IMG/VR virus record: IMGVR_UViG_3300031999_000023
Span: 1-59,782 of that record
Strand: one strand, 5' to 3'
Length of the DNA: 59,782 nt
DNA from: a virus
Shown: positions 42,550-50,230 of the stretch, piece by piece
Layout of the letters: the number at the start of each line of letters is the position of its first letter
Numbering within the stretch: the stretch's first letter is position 1
Notes under the pieces: generated by a model
Told to the model about the DNA's origin: nothing
Databases searched by the model: none
The model's input: the letters and a program-made list of their open reading frames with translations, nothing else
Made by a program: the position numbers and the translations under genes

Positions 42550-42620
42550 ATTATCCCCTGCCAGCCATCATCGTAGCATCCGTGCCATTCGTTACAGATT
42601 ATTTCGTTCTCAAAGTTCAT
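42534..42620 (-). pseudogene. Second, divergent N-terminal fragment of a methyltransferase
   Basis: 28 codons ending ...CNEWHGCYDDGWQGIICYC. The block WHGCYDDGWQGII aligns with WHNCYDESWQGII of the downstream methylase but differs at many synonymous and other bases, so it is not a recent copy. It breaks at the position where the HNH gene begins. Its start overlaps the stop of the 53-residue gene (ATGA). Confidence 0.65.
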
Positions 42621-42778
42621 TCGACCTCTCTAAATACGGAAATTAAAGGCTCTTGCAGGCGCCTGAACTGGTCCTTCATAGCCGCCTTCTCGAACGGCGT
42701 GAACTTCTCTTTGCGCTCGCGCTGGCGGTCTCGTATCATCTTTTTCAGTTGAGCGGTTTTTCGTTCTTTCCAGTCCAT
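42617..42778 (-). CDS. 53-residue basic helical protein
   Basis: MDWKERKTAQLKKMIRDRQR... ending LISVFREVE, preceded by CGGAGTAAAAG. Extremely basic helical N-terminal half (RDRQRERKEKF), then an amphipathic helix. A nucleic-acid or protein interaction is likely, but no family is recognised. It lies just behind a three-way-junction RNA element. Confidence 0.55.
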   Translation of the reverse strand: MDWKERKTAQLKKMIRDRQRERKEKFTPFEKAAMKDQFRRLQEPLISVFREVE

Positions 42779-42821
42779 CTTTTACTCCGTTCTGAATCTT
42801 GCCCGATACCGGGTTAAAATA

Positions 42822-42888
42822 GGCGGCGGGGACATAGGCAACGAGCCTATCCGTGAAAAACGCTTATTCATAAGCCGCCCCCGCCACC
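42822..42888 (-). ncRNA. Three-way-junction RNA element in a leader
   Basis: Minus strand: P1 of 10 pairs (42888-42879 with 42831-42822, one G-U) encloses P2 (GCTTAT/ATAAGC, 42875-42870 with 42867-42862) and P3 (ATAGGC/GCCTAT, 42850-42845 with 42839-42834). A further CCCG/CGGG hairpin and the start of a 53-residue gene follow. The arrangement of strict helices without an ORF suggests a cis-regulatory or processing RNA. Confidence 0.5.
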
Positions 42889-42926
42889 AAGTTCTCAATA
42901 CTTCATAGGCGATCCACCTCCTTTCG

Positions 42927-43319
42927 TTAGGCGGCCTTTTCGTTGCCGTCGAAGCCCATATTCGATTGCCTTTCTTCGGCCATCATCTTCCGCTCGGTGA
43001 CAATCTCATGGGTATCGTCCCGCGTCACAATAACTTTGCCTTCGGTGTAGTTCAGTTCCATCGTGCAGGCCGTGTTGCGATAATCGTATTTGTTGCGGAC
43101 AAGATTGCGTTGCACTTTGGCTGCGGCTTCCTTGGCTTCGATCTGTGCCTTGAAGTCGGCCACAACCTCCTTTCGCTTGTCGTCAAGGGCTTCGAGTTCG
43201 TCGAGATTGCGAGCTAATTCCTGAGCGGCAACTCTGACCTCTTCCACGGTAAGCTCGCATTTCAGAAGCCTTGTTTCATGCGTGGTTTTGATGCTTGGTA
43301 AATCATTTTTCTTTGCCAT
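42927..43319 (-). CDS. Conserved-looking early coiled-coil protein
   Basis: 130 residues beginning MAKKNDLPSIKTTHETRLLK. Residues about 20-80 are coiled coil (LARNLDELEALDDKRKEVVADFKAQIEAKEAA), then a small beta unit VRNKYDYRNTACTMELNYTEGKVIVTRDDTHEIV. The pattern of helix followed by beta hairpin with VxVxRxDTxEIVxxR is known to me from many phage early regions. Function unknown. Confidence 0.7.
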   Translation of the reverse strand: MAKKNDLPSIKTTHETRLLKCELTVEEVRVAAQELARNLDELEALDDKRKEVVADFKAQIEAKEAAAKVQRNLVRNKYDYRNTACTMELNYTEGKVIVTRDDTHEIVTERKMMAEERQSNMGFDGNEKAA

Positions 43320-43344
43320 AGTGACATTCCTTTCTTTTCGATTA

Positions 43345-43848
43345 TTATGTATTGCATTCCTGCAGCAACATTTGCTGGGACTCTTTTTCTCGTTCGTTAC
43401 TTAGTGCGGTTATGTATATTTCCGTGCGCGGGTTTTCAGAATATCGTTTTATAATCCGCCCATCGCAAACCTGCGAATCGTTTCGGAAGAACACGCCCGT
43501 CAGGGCATCAAGAACAAGTTTATCGCAGTTATCACGGTCTTTGCCCGTATCCTTCCAGATCGATGCGGAGTCCTTGAGCTTACCCGCGTTCCGACCGGAG
43601 CCGTAATCGGTCTTTCGGTACGCATAGAAGAAAAAACAATCGACGCGCAACGGCCCGATCAGGGGCTTGTCCGGCGCCTGGGCTTGGACTATGGACCGCA
43701 GAGACTGTTTATCAACGGCGGACGGGTCGTATGCTCGCACGAACTTCAACGGCTTGCCGTTACGGTCCTTGCCTGTGTACCTGTGCCGCTTTTGGGCTTG
43801 TGGCTCGCCGAGTATTACGAGCTTATAGTCGTAGGGCTGCTTAGCCAT
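43345..43848 (-). CDS. rusA: RusA-like Holliday junction resolvase
   Basis: 167 residues. Beta-alpha fold typical of RusA with the active-site segment WKDTGKDRDNCDKLVLDALTGVFFRNDSQVCDGRIIKRY, containing DxDN-x2-K and D-S-Q-V acids, and early strand YDYKLVILGEPQAQKRHRY. Cleaves four-way junctions during recombination or before packaging. Lies in the recombination/replication section; the start overlaps the previous stop. Confidence 0.85.
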   Translation of the reverse strand: MAKQPYDYKLVILGEPQAQKRHRYTGKDRNGKPLKFVRAYDPSAVDKQSLRSIVQAQAPDKPLIGPLRVDCFFFYAYRKTDYGSGRNAGKLKDSASIWKDTGKDRDNCDKLVLDALTGVFFRNDSQVCDGRIIKRYSENPRTEIYITALSNEREKESQQMLLQECNT

Positions 43849-44090
43849 CAGTCAGTTCCTTTGCACTTAAAATATTTCTTCCGCGTCATACCAAAATGTT
43901 CTTCTGCCATGCTCTGATTAAAATATTCACCGCAATATAGACATCGAAATGCCATCCAAACAGGTATAGTTCCAGTACGTATATCACCACAATTACGAAG
44001 TGTTACATAGCCCATCTTCGCTTCCTGCATTTGTTTTGCTACAAATTTACGTTTGGCTTCAACTGTTTTTCTCGTATCCGAACATTTCAT
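43848..44090 (-). CDS. Small Cys-containing early protein
   Basis: 80 residues: MKCSDTRKTVEAKRKFVAKQ..., with FRCLYCGEYFNQSMAEEHFGMTRKKYFKC, a C2-H-C-like zinc knuckle. Helical, basic N-terminus. Start and stop overlap neighbours by a single base, showing tight coupling with rusA and the next gene. A DNA-binding role is possible. Confidence 0.6.
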   Translation of the reverse strand: MKCSDTRKTVEAKRKFVAKQMQEAKMGYVTLRNCGDIRTGTIPVWMAFRCLYCGEYFNQSMAEEHFGMTRKKYFKCKGTD

Positions 44091-44350
44091 TATTCACCAC
44101 CCTTCTTGTGAGTTCTCGAAAATCCCAATTTTGAAGCTCCTGAAATTACATCGGCCCGCAGCGACATGACGTCTTTGTACTGATCACCAGTCAGTCGCGG
44201 CAGATTAAGGGCCTCGGTAATCTGGTAGTCCTTGCCGCACCATCCACACCGGAATAAATTGCGCCAAGGTTGCCAGAGTAAGTTGGGTTTACCGCAATTC
44301 TTACCGTCGCACGTCGCCCGTTCTGCTATGATTTCGAGTTCATTTTCCAT
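44090..44350 (-). CDS. Small zinc-ribbon early protein
   Basis: 86 residues: MENELEIIAERATCDGKNCGKP..., with CDGKNC and FRCGWCGKDYQITEAL, forming a zinc ribbon, then a helical end. Coupled on both sides by one-base overlaps. Function unknown. Confidence 0.6.
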   Translation of the reverse strand: MENELEIIAERATCDGKNCGKPNLLWQPWRNLFRCGWCGKDYQITEALNLPRLTGDQYKDVMSLRADVISGASKLGFSRTHKKGGE

Positions 44351-44577
44351 TAGTCACCTCTTTTCTTGTTATGGCCTGCTTTTATCCGGCGTGTTCTCAA
44401 AAAAGCCTTTGCACGGTCTATGACAATATCTCTCATCTCATAAAGTAAAAACCAGCAGTTCGTTGTCGATAAATTACGGCATTCCCCGATGAGCTTTCTT
44501 AACTCGTCGCTGGATAACTTGCTGATTGAATTATCAAATGCTTCACTGATTTTGCTGATTCGTTTGAAATTAGACAT
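44350..44577 (-). CDS. Small early helical protein
   Basis: 75 residues: MSNFKRISKISEAFDNSISKL..., three predicted helices (SDELRKLIGECRNL, WFLLYEMRDIVIDRAKAFL) and a basic end. No motif recognised. Coupled to the downstream zinc-ribbon gene. Confidence 0.55.
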   Translation of the reverse strand: MSNFKRISKISEAFDNSISKLSSDELRKLIGECRNLSTTNCWFLLYEMRDIVIDRAKAFLRTRRIKAGHNKKRGD

Positions 44578-44581
44578 CGGT

Positions 44582-44998
44582 TCATCCTGTTAATAGTTTT
44601 GGCATTTCTGATTTTTGAAGTCTTGCAATATTCTCCGGCATTCGCATGAAGTCGCCTACTGTCGTGCCGTCAGGCAGCGCCATCATCGCAAGGAATTGAT
44701 CTTCAAACGTTATTCCGCCGGACTGGATTTCTTCCAGTTTCATTTTGAGGCTCATATAGAATATCCGCCATCGCTGCCGGACGGCCTGTTTGTATCCGCT
44801 GTCGGTCCTGTAATCGTTCGGACTGGGCATTGGGACGTTATGCTTAAAAACCTTGCCCTTGTATTTGAATCCTATGCCATCGCCTCGGGGACTCGTGCCG
44901 AAAAAGAATTCATCGATCCCGTAATTTATCAGAAGGTCTTGGACTTGAACTTTAGTCCTGCTTACCTCTACTGTTGTATTTTTGGCGTATTTAGACAT
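44582..44998 (-). CDS. Conserved phage protein of the MSKYAKNT type
   Basis: 138 residues from MSKYAKNTTVEVSRTKVQVQ, preceded by CGGAGGGGG; the longer frame is a shadow of the AP2 gene. Contains LLINYGIDEFFFGTSPRGDGIGFKYKGKVFKHNVPMPSPND, RWRIFYMSLKMKLEEIQSGGITFEDQFLAMMALPDG. This order is a well-known uncharacterised phage early family. Start overlaps the previous gene's stop. Confidence 0.8.
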   Translation of the reverse strand: MSKYAKNTTVEVSRTKVQVQDLLINYGIDEFFFGTSPRGDGIGFKYKGKVFKHNVPMPSPNDYRTDSGYKQAVRQRWRIFYMSLKMKLEEIQSGGITFEDQFLAMMALPDGTTVGDFMRMPENIARLQKSEMPKLLTG

Positions 44999-45710
44999 TA
45001 TCCCCCTCCGCCTCATTGAAAGACGTACCATGACAACCAAGACACTCCGTTGGCTTGCTCTGGAATTCAAGCCCGCACTTTTTGTTTTTGCATATCCAGA
45101 TTTTCTTTTTGACATGCCCCTGCCGGTCCGGGTTATTCTCTGCCTGCTCGGCCATGTCGGAGTTCTGCCGCCCGGCCAAGGCACGCAGCCTTGCAGCCTC
45201 TGCGTGGTTGCCTTCATGCTCGGCATAAGCGGCCGCGGCCAGCTCCTCAATTTCGAACTGGCCCAGAGAAACAGCTTTCCCATTTCCCCAATATTGAGCC
45301 CGCCACATCAGCGTGCCGTCCTGCCTCTGCTTGGCGGCTGAGACACCTTTGTATTGCGATGACTTTTTCCTCGGCCCGCGTAAGCCCGGGATGTGTTTGG
45401 GTTTGTCCTCCTTGACCGCCTTTTTGTATTTGCCGCGCAGCTTTTTCCCGGCCTTTGTTTTCGGTGCAGCCGCCGGCTTTTCTGCCGCAACCTGATTCAG
45501 ACTATCTGTTTGTATGAATGGCTCAAAAGTCGCTTGGGCCGGTGTAAACTGCGAACATACATCATCGCCGAGCAAAAGGTCTGATTCTGATCCGTCCCCG
45601 GTGCAGACCAAAGAGACTATTTTAACGGTCCGCGCGTCCCTGAGTAAATAACACTCTCCATCAGCCCCCACATAAAACCTGGTTTGTTTAATCGTTTCTT
45701 CCGTGATCAT
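44991..45710 (-). CDS. AP2-domain protein with C-terminal zinc ribbon
   Basis: About 239 residues from MITEETIKQTRFYVGAD, with GAAAGGAGAAAC upstream. A small N-terminal domain (FYVGADGECYLLRDARTVKI), an Ala/Lys linker, an AP2 DNA-binding domain (SSQYKGVSAAKQRQDGTLMWRAQYWGNGKAVSLGQFEIEELAAAAY) and a zinc ribbon (WICKNKKCGLEF, TECLGCHG). AP2 domains without HNH may serve as regulators or as remnants of homing enzymes. The overlap with the following gene is 8 bases. Confidence 0.78.
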   Translation of the reverse strand: MITEETIKQTRFYVGADGECYLLRDARTVKIVSLVCTGDGSESDLLLGDDVCSQFTPAQATFEPFIQTDSLNQVAAEKPAAAPKTKAGKKLRGKYKKAVKEDKPKHIPGLRGPRKKSSQYKGVSAAKQRQDGTLMWRAQYWGNGKAVSLGQFEIEELAAAAYAEHEGNHAEAARLRALAGRQNSDMAEQAENNPDRQGHVKKKIWICKNKKCGLEFQSKPTECLGCHGTSFNEAEGDNV

Positions 45711-45739
45711 TTTTGTTTCTCCTTTCACCTTTACGGGAT

Positions 45740-46132
45740 CTACGCCGTCGTTTCGTTTTCGTGGATGTTTCCGATGACTTCGACAGCTCTGCCTAAATAA
45801 AATCTTGGCTCTGTTTGTTGGTCTCGCAAAAAAGGCATCCAGCCACAACTACACCAAGCCACCATACTGCAAGGTTCGTGGGGAGTTAGTAATAAATCCC
45901 CCTCGTATATCTCTTGCCCTTCTGGGAACTCTTCTGTTCGCTTGCAGTCCTTGAGGCTGGTGAACTCGCCTATGGTTTCGGGAAGGACTGAATAAAATTC
46001 TTCAAACTCTTTTCCGTTAATACCCGTATGAATATAATACTCCACACCATCGGCCAACCGTTCCCAATCGAGTGACCCGTAAACCCATTCCCCATTATCT
46101 ATACGCTTGCCTCTGAACTTTATCTCTCTCAT
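45740..46132 (-). CDS. YopX-family protein
   Basis: 130 residues. MREIKFRGKRIDNGEWVYGSL at the N-terminus and ...EIYEGDLLLTP, VIGNIHE at the C-terminus are YopX signatures. Contains IHTGINGKEFEEFYSVLPETIGEFTSLKD. Common in phage early regions; function unknown. Confidence 0.85.
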   Translation of the reverse strand: MREIKFRGKRIDNGEWVYGSLDWERLADGVEYYIHTGINGKEFEEFYSVLPETIGEFTSLKDCKRTEEFPEGQEIYEGDLLLTPHEPCSMVAWCSCGWMPFLRDQQTEPRFYLGRAVEVIGNIHENETTA

Positions 46133-46135
46133 TGT

Positions 46136-46930
46136 TTACTCCTTTGTTTTTTGTTTAGCCACACTTGCCCTGTAGCCAATTTCTTTATCGAGTCTGGAGA
46201 AGAACACCGCCATTGGGATTCTTCCTGATTTTGAATCTTTTGCTATCACGAGAATCTTTTGATAAATAGTTTCATTCAAAAGTTTTTCTTCGATTTGGAA
46301 CTTCACCCATTGAATGAGGTTCAACAATGCTTGTCTCTGTGATTTCGAGTTAGGTTTGAGCGATTTGTCCAAGTCTTCCGCGAACCGTAACAAATCCATA
46401 GACAAAGATGCGCGAGCTTTAGCCATATCATGGTTCTTACGATTAGAAAAATCGTTACTATGTTCTTCTTCTTCTTCTTTATCTGCTTCTGCTTCTGCTT
46501 CTGCTTCTGCTTGGGCTGACTTTTGCTGACATCCTGCTGACATTGCCTGTTTTAACATTCCTTTTTTGTCTCGCTCTCTTTGATTCCTTTTGGCTATGCG
46601 GTTCTGTTCACGCCGTTTTTCTAAATCACGGTTTCTGCGATACTTATCATAATTTATCAAATGCCAGCCGCCTTGAATCCGCTCGATTCGACGTCCTTCT
46701 TTGTCGGGAGTTTTGCTATACATATCAGGACTTTGCAGCTTTTCAATTGCTGACTCATATTGACATTTGCTGACGTTAGCTGACGTCATCAACCGTCGCG
46801 GATCGCCTATGACATTTCCATCCACGTCAGCCATAGCTAAAAAAGTTATCCAAACAATTCGTGTTGCGGTGTCCTCTTCCCAAATACTACTGTTGATTAT
46901 GCCGCTGTAGAGCTTCGTGAATCCGTTCAT
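46136..46930 (-). CDS. Replisome organiser / replication initiation protein
   Basis: 264 residues. N-terminus MNGFTKLYSGIINSSIWEEDTATRIVWITFLAMADVDGNV matches the winged-helix domain of phage replisome organisers, with LMTSANVSKCQYESAIEKLQ and RRIERIQGGWHLINYDKYR. A low-complexity AEAEAEAEADKEEEEE linker follows, then a helical C-terminal domain. It would open the origin and load helicase; no helicase or loader gene is seen next to it, so host factors may be used. Confidence 0.82.
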   Translation of the reverse strand: MNGFTKLYSGIINSSIWEEDTATRIVWITFLAMADVDGNVIGDPRRLMTSANVSKCQYESAIEKLQSPDMYSKTPDKEGRRIERIQGGWHLINYDKYRRNRDLEKRREQNRIAKRNQRERDKKGMLKQAMSAGCQQKSAQAEAEAEAEADKEEEEEHSNDFSNRKNHDMAKARASLSMDLLRFAEDLDKSLKPNSKSQRQALLNLIQWVKFQIEEKLLNETIYQKILVIAKDSKSGRIPMAVFFSRLDKEIGYRASVAKQKTKE

Positions 46931-47037
46931 AGTAGAATCCTAAAAATAAACCCCAGGCTGACCGCAAGATCAACAAAGTTGAAATGCACCTGGGGTTTTG
47001 TATATAATCGTTCAATCCATTCGGTTATGATATACAT
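46927..47037 (-). CDS. 36-residue peptide upstream of the replisome organiser
   Basis: MYIITEWIERLYTKPQVHFN... ending GFIFRILL, preceded by GGGAAG, with the stop overlapping the replication gene start (ATGA). One hydrophobic C-terminal stretch (LAVSLGFIFRILL). It is too short for family assignment; it may serve for translational coupling. Confidence 0.4.
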   Translation of the reverse strand: MYIITEWIERLYTKPQVHFNFVDLAVSLGFIFRILL

Positions 47038-47077
47038 AGCTTCCCTGCTTATGCTTCCTTGCTCTTTTAACGCCTTA

Positions 47078-47803
47078 TTATTTCGGATATTCCTTAAACT
47101 CAATTCTAAATACCCACCAGTTACCATCCCACGGATAGCCGCGATTGGAATTGATGGAGTCCCAGAGGCATTCATAGGCTTCTTTTGCTGTACTAAATCC
47201 ACCACCTTTTTCAGGAAATGCTGGATATATCATTACTGGATTAAAATGTGTTCCTCCGCCATGTGCCGAGTAACCACTTATGCCTTCCCTTATCGCATCT
47301 TCCTCGGTAATATCCCACAACTGCTCTATTCGTACATTTACAACCTCAAGCCATTTCCGGGCCGCCCACTTCGGCATGAACATAGGTGAACGCTTTCGCC
47401 AAGTGCCTCTAAGGGGGTTGGTTTGTTTCCAATGAATTTTCGTCGGCTCGATTCCACCAATACCCTCAACAAATGGGTCGGGACAGTCTGCTACATATCG
47501 CGGCTTAACTGTATGGCTTTGTGTCAGACTTTGCCATTTTCCGTTCTCCATGTGGCCTATGTCCCACCATGCTTCTTTTATCCAAAGCAAATCACCGACG
47601 TTATAATGCGAATAAATTGTCTTGGTTCCGCAGTCGCCGTAGATAATAAATTCCTCGGCACCATTTGGATTATTCTCAAACGCTGTATATCTTCGATGCC
47701 ATTTTTCGGGCATATTCTTAATTATCCGCCGGGTAACAGTCTTGCGCCCTTCAAGTATTGCCTTAACCATTTCGGCTGTGAATGATATTGGTTTTTCAAT
47801 CAT
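47078..47803 (-). CDS. ASCH-type phage protein
   Basis: 241 residues from MIEKPISFTAEMVKAILEGRKTVTRR, with AGGAG upstream. KPISFTAEMVKAILEGRKTVTRRII is the typical ASCH/phage morphogenesis start, GDLLWIKEAWW and PMFMPKWAARKWLEVVNVRIEQLWDITEEDAIREGI confirm it. ASCH domains bind RNA or modified nucleosides. Ends FKEYPK, echoing the tail of the upstream gene. Confidence 0.88.
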   Translation of the reverse strand: MIEKPISFTAEMVKAILEGRKTVTRRIIKNMPEKWHRRYTAFENNPNGAEEFIIYGDCGTKTIYSHYNVGDLLWIKEAWWDIGHMENGKWQSLTQSHTVKPRYVADCPDPFVEGIGGIEPTKIHWKQTNPLRGTWRKRSPMFMPKWAARKWLEVVNVRIEQLWDITEEDAIREGISGYSAHGGGTHFNPVMIYPAFPEKGGGFSTAKEAYECLWDSINSNRGYPWDGNWWVFRIEFKEYPK

Positions 47804-48723
47804 TTCGGATACTCCTGCCTCTGTGCCCATAAGGGCCATTCTGCCGGTTTATTACTGCACTTGCCGTTAATGGGAACCTGCTTTACAAAACAGGCCACAC
47901 CAGACTCTCGGTATTGATTAACAGCATTGCGTACATCCTCGATACTGCATAACCTTGCGTTCAGACCGCTTTCGCAACCGATGATTACCCAGTCAATTTT
48001 GTTTAAGCCTCTACTTACATCAATTATATATTTGCCCCCACAAGCGTTGATATGTCTGAAATCTATCCTTTCCAGCATCGGCTCAAGGCTGATAAACCGC
48101 ACGGAGGCGGGAATTTGCAGCAATATCGGGATGTTCTTATCTGCGTCGGCCTGTGTGGAAATTGATGTTCCGAGCCAGAGATTTGGCAAGGGCTTATCAT
48201 TGAAGTCTGTTTGCTCTGCCGCCTTCTCAAACCTGTCCCAATTCCTGCCAAGATAGCCCTTGTGTCCCTCATCAAGCCAGCCCGTTAAAACATTGTACCA
48301 TTGAGGCATGCGGTCAACCCGATATGAATCATCAATTGACGTTCGTGTCATGTAGTATTCCATCGCCCGTTCAATCCGTTTCGTCAGAACCTGGAATGTA
48401 TGTTGGGGACATAAGGCTATTATCGCGTGAGCCCGGTCGATATACTCGAACGGCACGTCCTCGTGAAAAATATCCGTCATCGACCCGAGAAATATCATTC
48501 TCGGCTTCCTGAGTCGCAATATCATATCGAGTTCGTGCATCTGATACCCGATTTTGCCTGTCCATTTTCCATGTGGTCCTACTACGTCGGCGTAAGCCTT
48601 GTGTCCCATAGCCCTTAACCGCCTTGCCATTTGCTCTGCGTAGCAATGAAGGCATCCGGTGGCACATTTTGTACAGCCAACCCAGGGATTAACCGTTATT
48701 TCCGTCCAGGGAATTTTTGTCAT
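47800..48723 (-). CDS. DUF5131 (phage Gp37/Gp68-like) protein
   Basis: 307 residues from MTKIPWTEITVNPWVGC, with GAGGAAAAAG upstream. IPWTEITVNPWVGCTKCATGCLHCYAEQMARRL carries the Cys cluster of this radical-SAM-like family; MIFLGSMTDIFHEDVPFEYIDRAHAI and FQVLTKRIERAMEY, WLGTSISTQADADKNIP, FISLEPMLERID and DWVIIGCESG are further hallmarks. Role unknown, possibly nucleotide modification. Ends QEYPK; the stop overlaps the ASCH start. Confidence 0.9.
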   Translation of the reverse strand: MTKIPWTEITVNPWVGCTKCATGCLHCYAEQMARRLRAMGHKAYADVVGPHGKWTGKIGYQMHELDMILRLRKPRMIFLGSMTDIFHEDVPFEYIDRAHAIIALCPQHTFQVLTKRIERAMEYYMTRTSIDDSYRVDRMPQWYNVLTGWLDEGHKGYLGRNWDRFEKAAEQTDFNDKPLPNLWLGTSISTQADADKNIPILLQIPASVRFISLEPMLERIDFRHINACGGKYIIDVSRGLNKIDWVIIGCESGLNARLCSIEDVRNAVNQYRESGVACFVKQVPINGKCSNKPAEWPLWAQRQEYPK

Positions 48724-48805
48724 CGTCTTTTTCCTCAAGTATTCTCCATGCCGCCAAAAGCGAATATTCCTTTGCCCTGCCTGTAGGAGTATAGATTACC
48801 GACAT
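48689..48805 (-). pseudogene. N-terminal stub resembling a second radical-SAM protein
   Basis: 38 codons: MSVIYTPTGRAKEYSLLAAW... The YTPTGRAKEYSPLA opening is that of COG1533/SPL-type radical-SAM proteins, which should continue with NLYxGCxHGCxYCY; here it turns into an unrelated acidic tail. It precedes and overlaps the DUF5131 gene in another frame. Likely the relic of a gene replaced by DUF5131. Confidence 0.45.
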
Positions 48806-48861
48806 AGGTTCATCCCTGAATATTTTAAGCCCTCTTTTTCGACGGCTGTTTCATCAAACCC

Positions 48862-50022
48862 TCAATCAGTATTTCCCTGACAGCCTGTTCGACCAAATAA
48901 CGCTCCTAAGACTCTAATTGCTTTTTCTGCACATTGAGGCACGACGCCGTTTCCGAGGAGTCTAAGTCTGTCCACCCGGCAGGAAGTCCCATTAGTTGCT
49001 CCACCCACGCCGGATTGAGTTTGCCCTTGCCGTATTTCGTTATTGCCTTTTGAAATTCTCCCTGTCCCTGTCCCTGATCTGCGCTTAACCCGTATGGCGT
49101 GGGCCACAACTCTCGGCTCTTCCCATTCGTACTGGGGCTGTCCGGGCCGGGCAGGCCATCTTGTACCGCCACATTCAACGGGTATGTATTCCTGTCGAAT
49201 TGGCTCGGCCCTGCGTTGTTCTTCGCATCCTGTGCCGTTACTGTCAGCCAGTTGACTTCCGTCTGGTCTTCCAGTTTCCTCAATCCCCCGCCCGGCGTAT
49301 TTCTCGGACAACCTCCACCGCTCGGTTGTTTTGGTGTTATCCAGTTGACCTGATCCCTCAATTTGTAATGCCCGTCCTTGCCCGGCAGGTTCTCCATTAC
49401 CCCGCCCTCGGCATCGTCGCTTGGACTTCGCCATGATAAACAATCGTTGCCGTTTGTGGGGAGCGCCAACCTCTGCCGCTGTAAACAGTCCCGCCTCAAC
49501 TGAGTAACCCATATTTCGCAGGCTGCAATAAACTTCGGGGAATCCGAGGCTAAGGTGTCCGGCAACGTTCTCGAAGATGCACCAAACAGGTCTAATTGTC
49601 TCGACGATTCGAGCAATATACGGCCAAACCCATCGAGGGTCTTTTGTTCCGAGACGTTTTCCGGCAACGGAAAAACTCTGGCAAGGGTATCCCCCATGAA
49701 TGATATGTACCATTCCTTTATACGGTTCCGGGTCAAAGGTTGCGAGGTCATCCCAGATAGGAGCGTCATCCAAGAGTTTCTTTTGAATCTTTGCAACCAG
49801 ATTGCAGACCGCGTAAACTTCCCTCTCCACGTAGCAGACTGTTCTAACATTCGGGATTGCTCGTTTAAGTCCAAGGCCGAGCCCTTCATATCCTGAACAT
49901 AAAGAAATTGCGGTAAATACATCCATGCCATTATCTTGCCTTTCTTTCGCGTTCGTCGGGACGATCTGATCGAGTGGGATCAACTGGAAATTTGTGTTAC
50001 TTGCCTGGTTCGTGTTGCTCAT
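48862..50022 (-). CDS. DNA (cytosine-5) methyltransferase
   Basis: 386 residues with the ordered C5-MTase motifs: I FTAISLCSGYEGLGLGLKRA, IV IIHGGYPCQSFSVAGKR (catalytic Cys), VI WCIFENV, VIII APHKRQRLFI, and IX/X RVDRLRLLGNGVVPQCAEKAI. The region between VIII and X is charged and Gly-rich. Modifies phage or host DNA, probably for restriction escape. AAAGGAG precedes the start. A second long frame overlaps the C-terminal two thirds (see 48906-49931). Confidence 0.92.
   Translation of the reverse strand: MSNTNQASNTNFQLIPLDQIVPTNAKERQDNGMDVFTAISLCSGYEGLGLGLKRAIPNVRTVCYVEREVYAVCNLVAKIQKKLLDDAPIWDDLATFDPEPYKGMVHIIHGGYPCQSFSVAGKRLGTKDPRWVWPYIARIVETIRPVWCIFENVAGHLSLGFPEVYCSLRNMGYSVEAGLFTAAEVGAPHKRQRLFIMAKSKRRCRGRGNGEPAGQGRALQIEGSGQLDNTKTTERWRLSEKYAGRGIEETGRPDGSQLADSNGTGCEEQRRAEPIRQEYIPVECGGTRWPARPGQPQYEWEEPRVVAHAIRVKRRSGTGTGRISKGNNEIRQGQTQSGVGGATNGTSCRVDRLRLLGNGVVPQCAEKAIRVLGALFGRTGCQGNTD
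48906..49931 (-). other. Open alternative frame inside the C5 methyltransferase
   Basis: 341 codons open in another frame of the same strand, fully nested in the methylase. Its C-terminal part reads ...VTAQDAKNN, LWPTPYGLSAD and KGKLNPAWVEQLMGLPAGWTDLDSSETAS; similar LNPxWVEWLMGxPxGWTDL sequences are, from memory, annotated as C-terminal parts of many phage methylases. The same DNA encodes motif X of the methylase in the main frame. Either genuine overprinting or a family-wide frame artefact. No separate ribosome-binding site was found. Confidence 0.4.
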
Positions 50023-50049
50023 GATTTTCTCCTTTCTTTATATGTTTTC

Positions 50050-50165
50050 CTTAAAAACCAGCTTGGGGCGGGCAGGATTATATTTTATAGTTGAACTCAT
50101 CCGACTATTGCCGGTTTCCTGCTGGTCAACTCATTTCACGGCTTCCGCCGCCGCCCCATGCCGGC
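50050..50165 (-). promoter_or_regulatory. Long-range leader stem before the C5 methyltransferase
   Basis: Minus-strand GGGGCGG (50157-50151) pairs with CCGCCCC (50071-50065); the 3' strand runs into T5 (50057-50053) shortly before the AAAGGAG site. The 5' strand sits in GGCATGGGGCGGCGGCG, nearly the same words as the leader at 56404-56524. A TTTTTGACAAGTAAATA element lies upstream. Confidence 0.5.
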
Positions 50166-50230
50166 CTCAATACGGGCGGAATCCTTTCCGCTTATTGGAA
50201 CTTACAAGGCTCATCAATTATTTACTTGTC

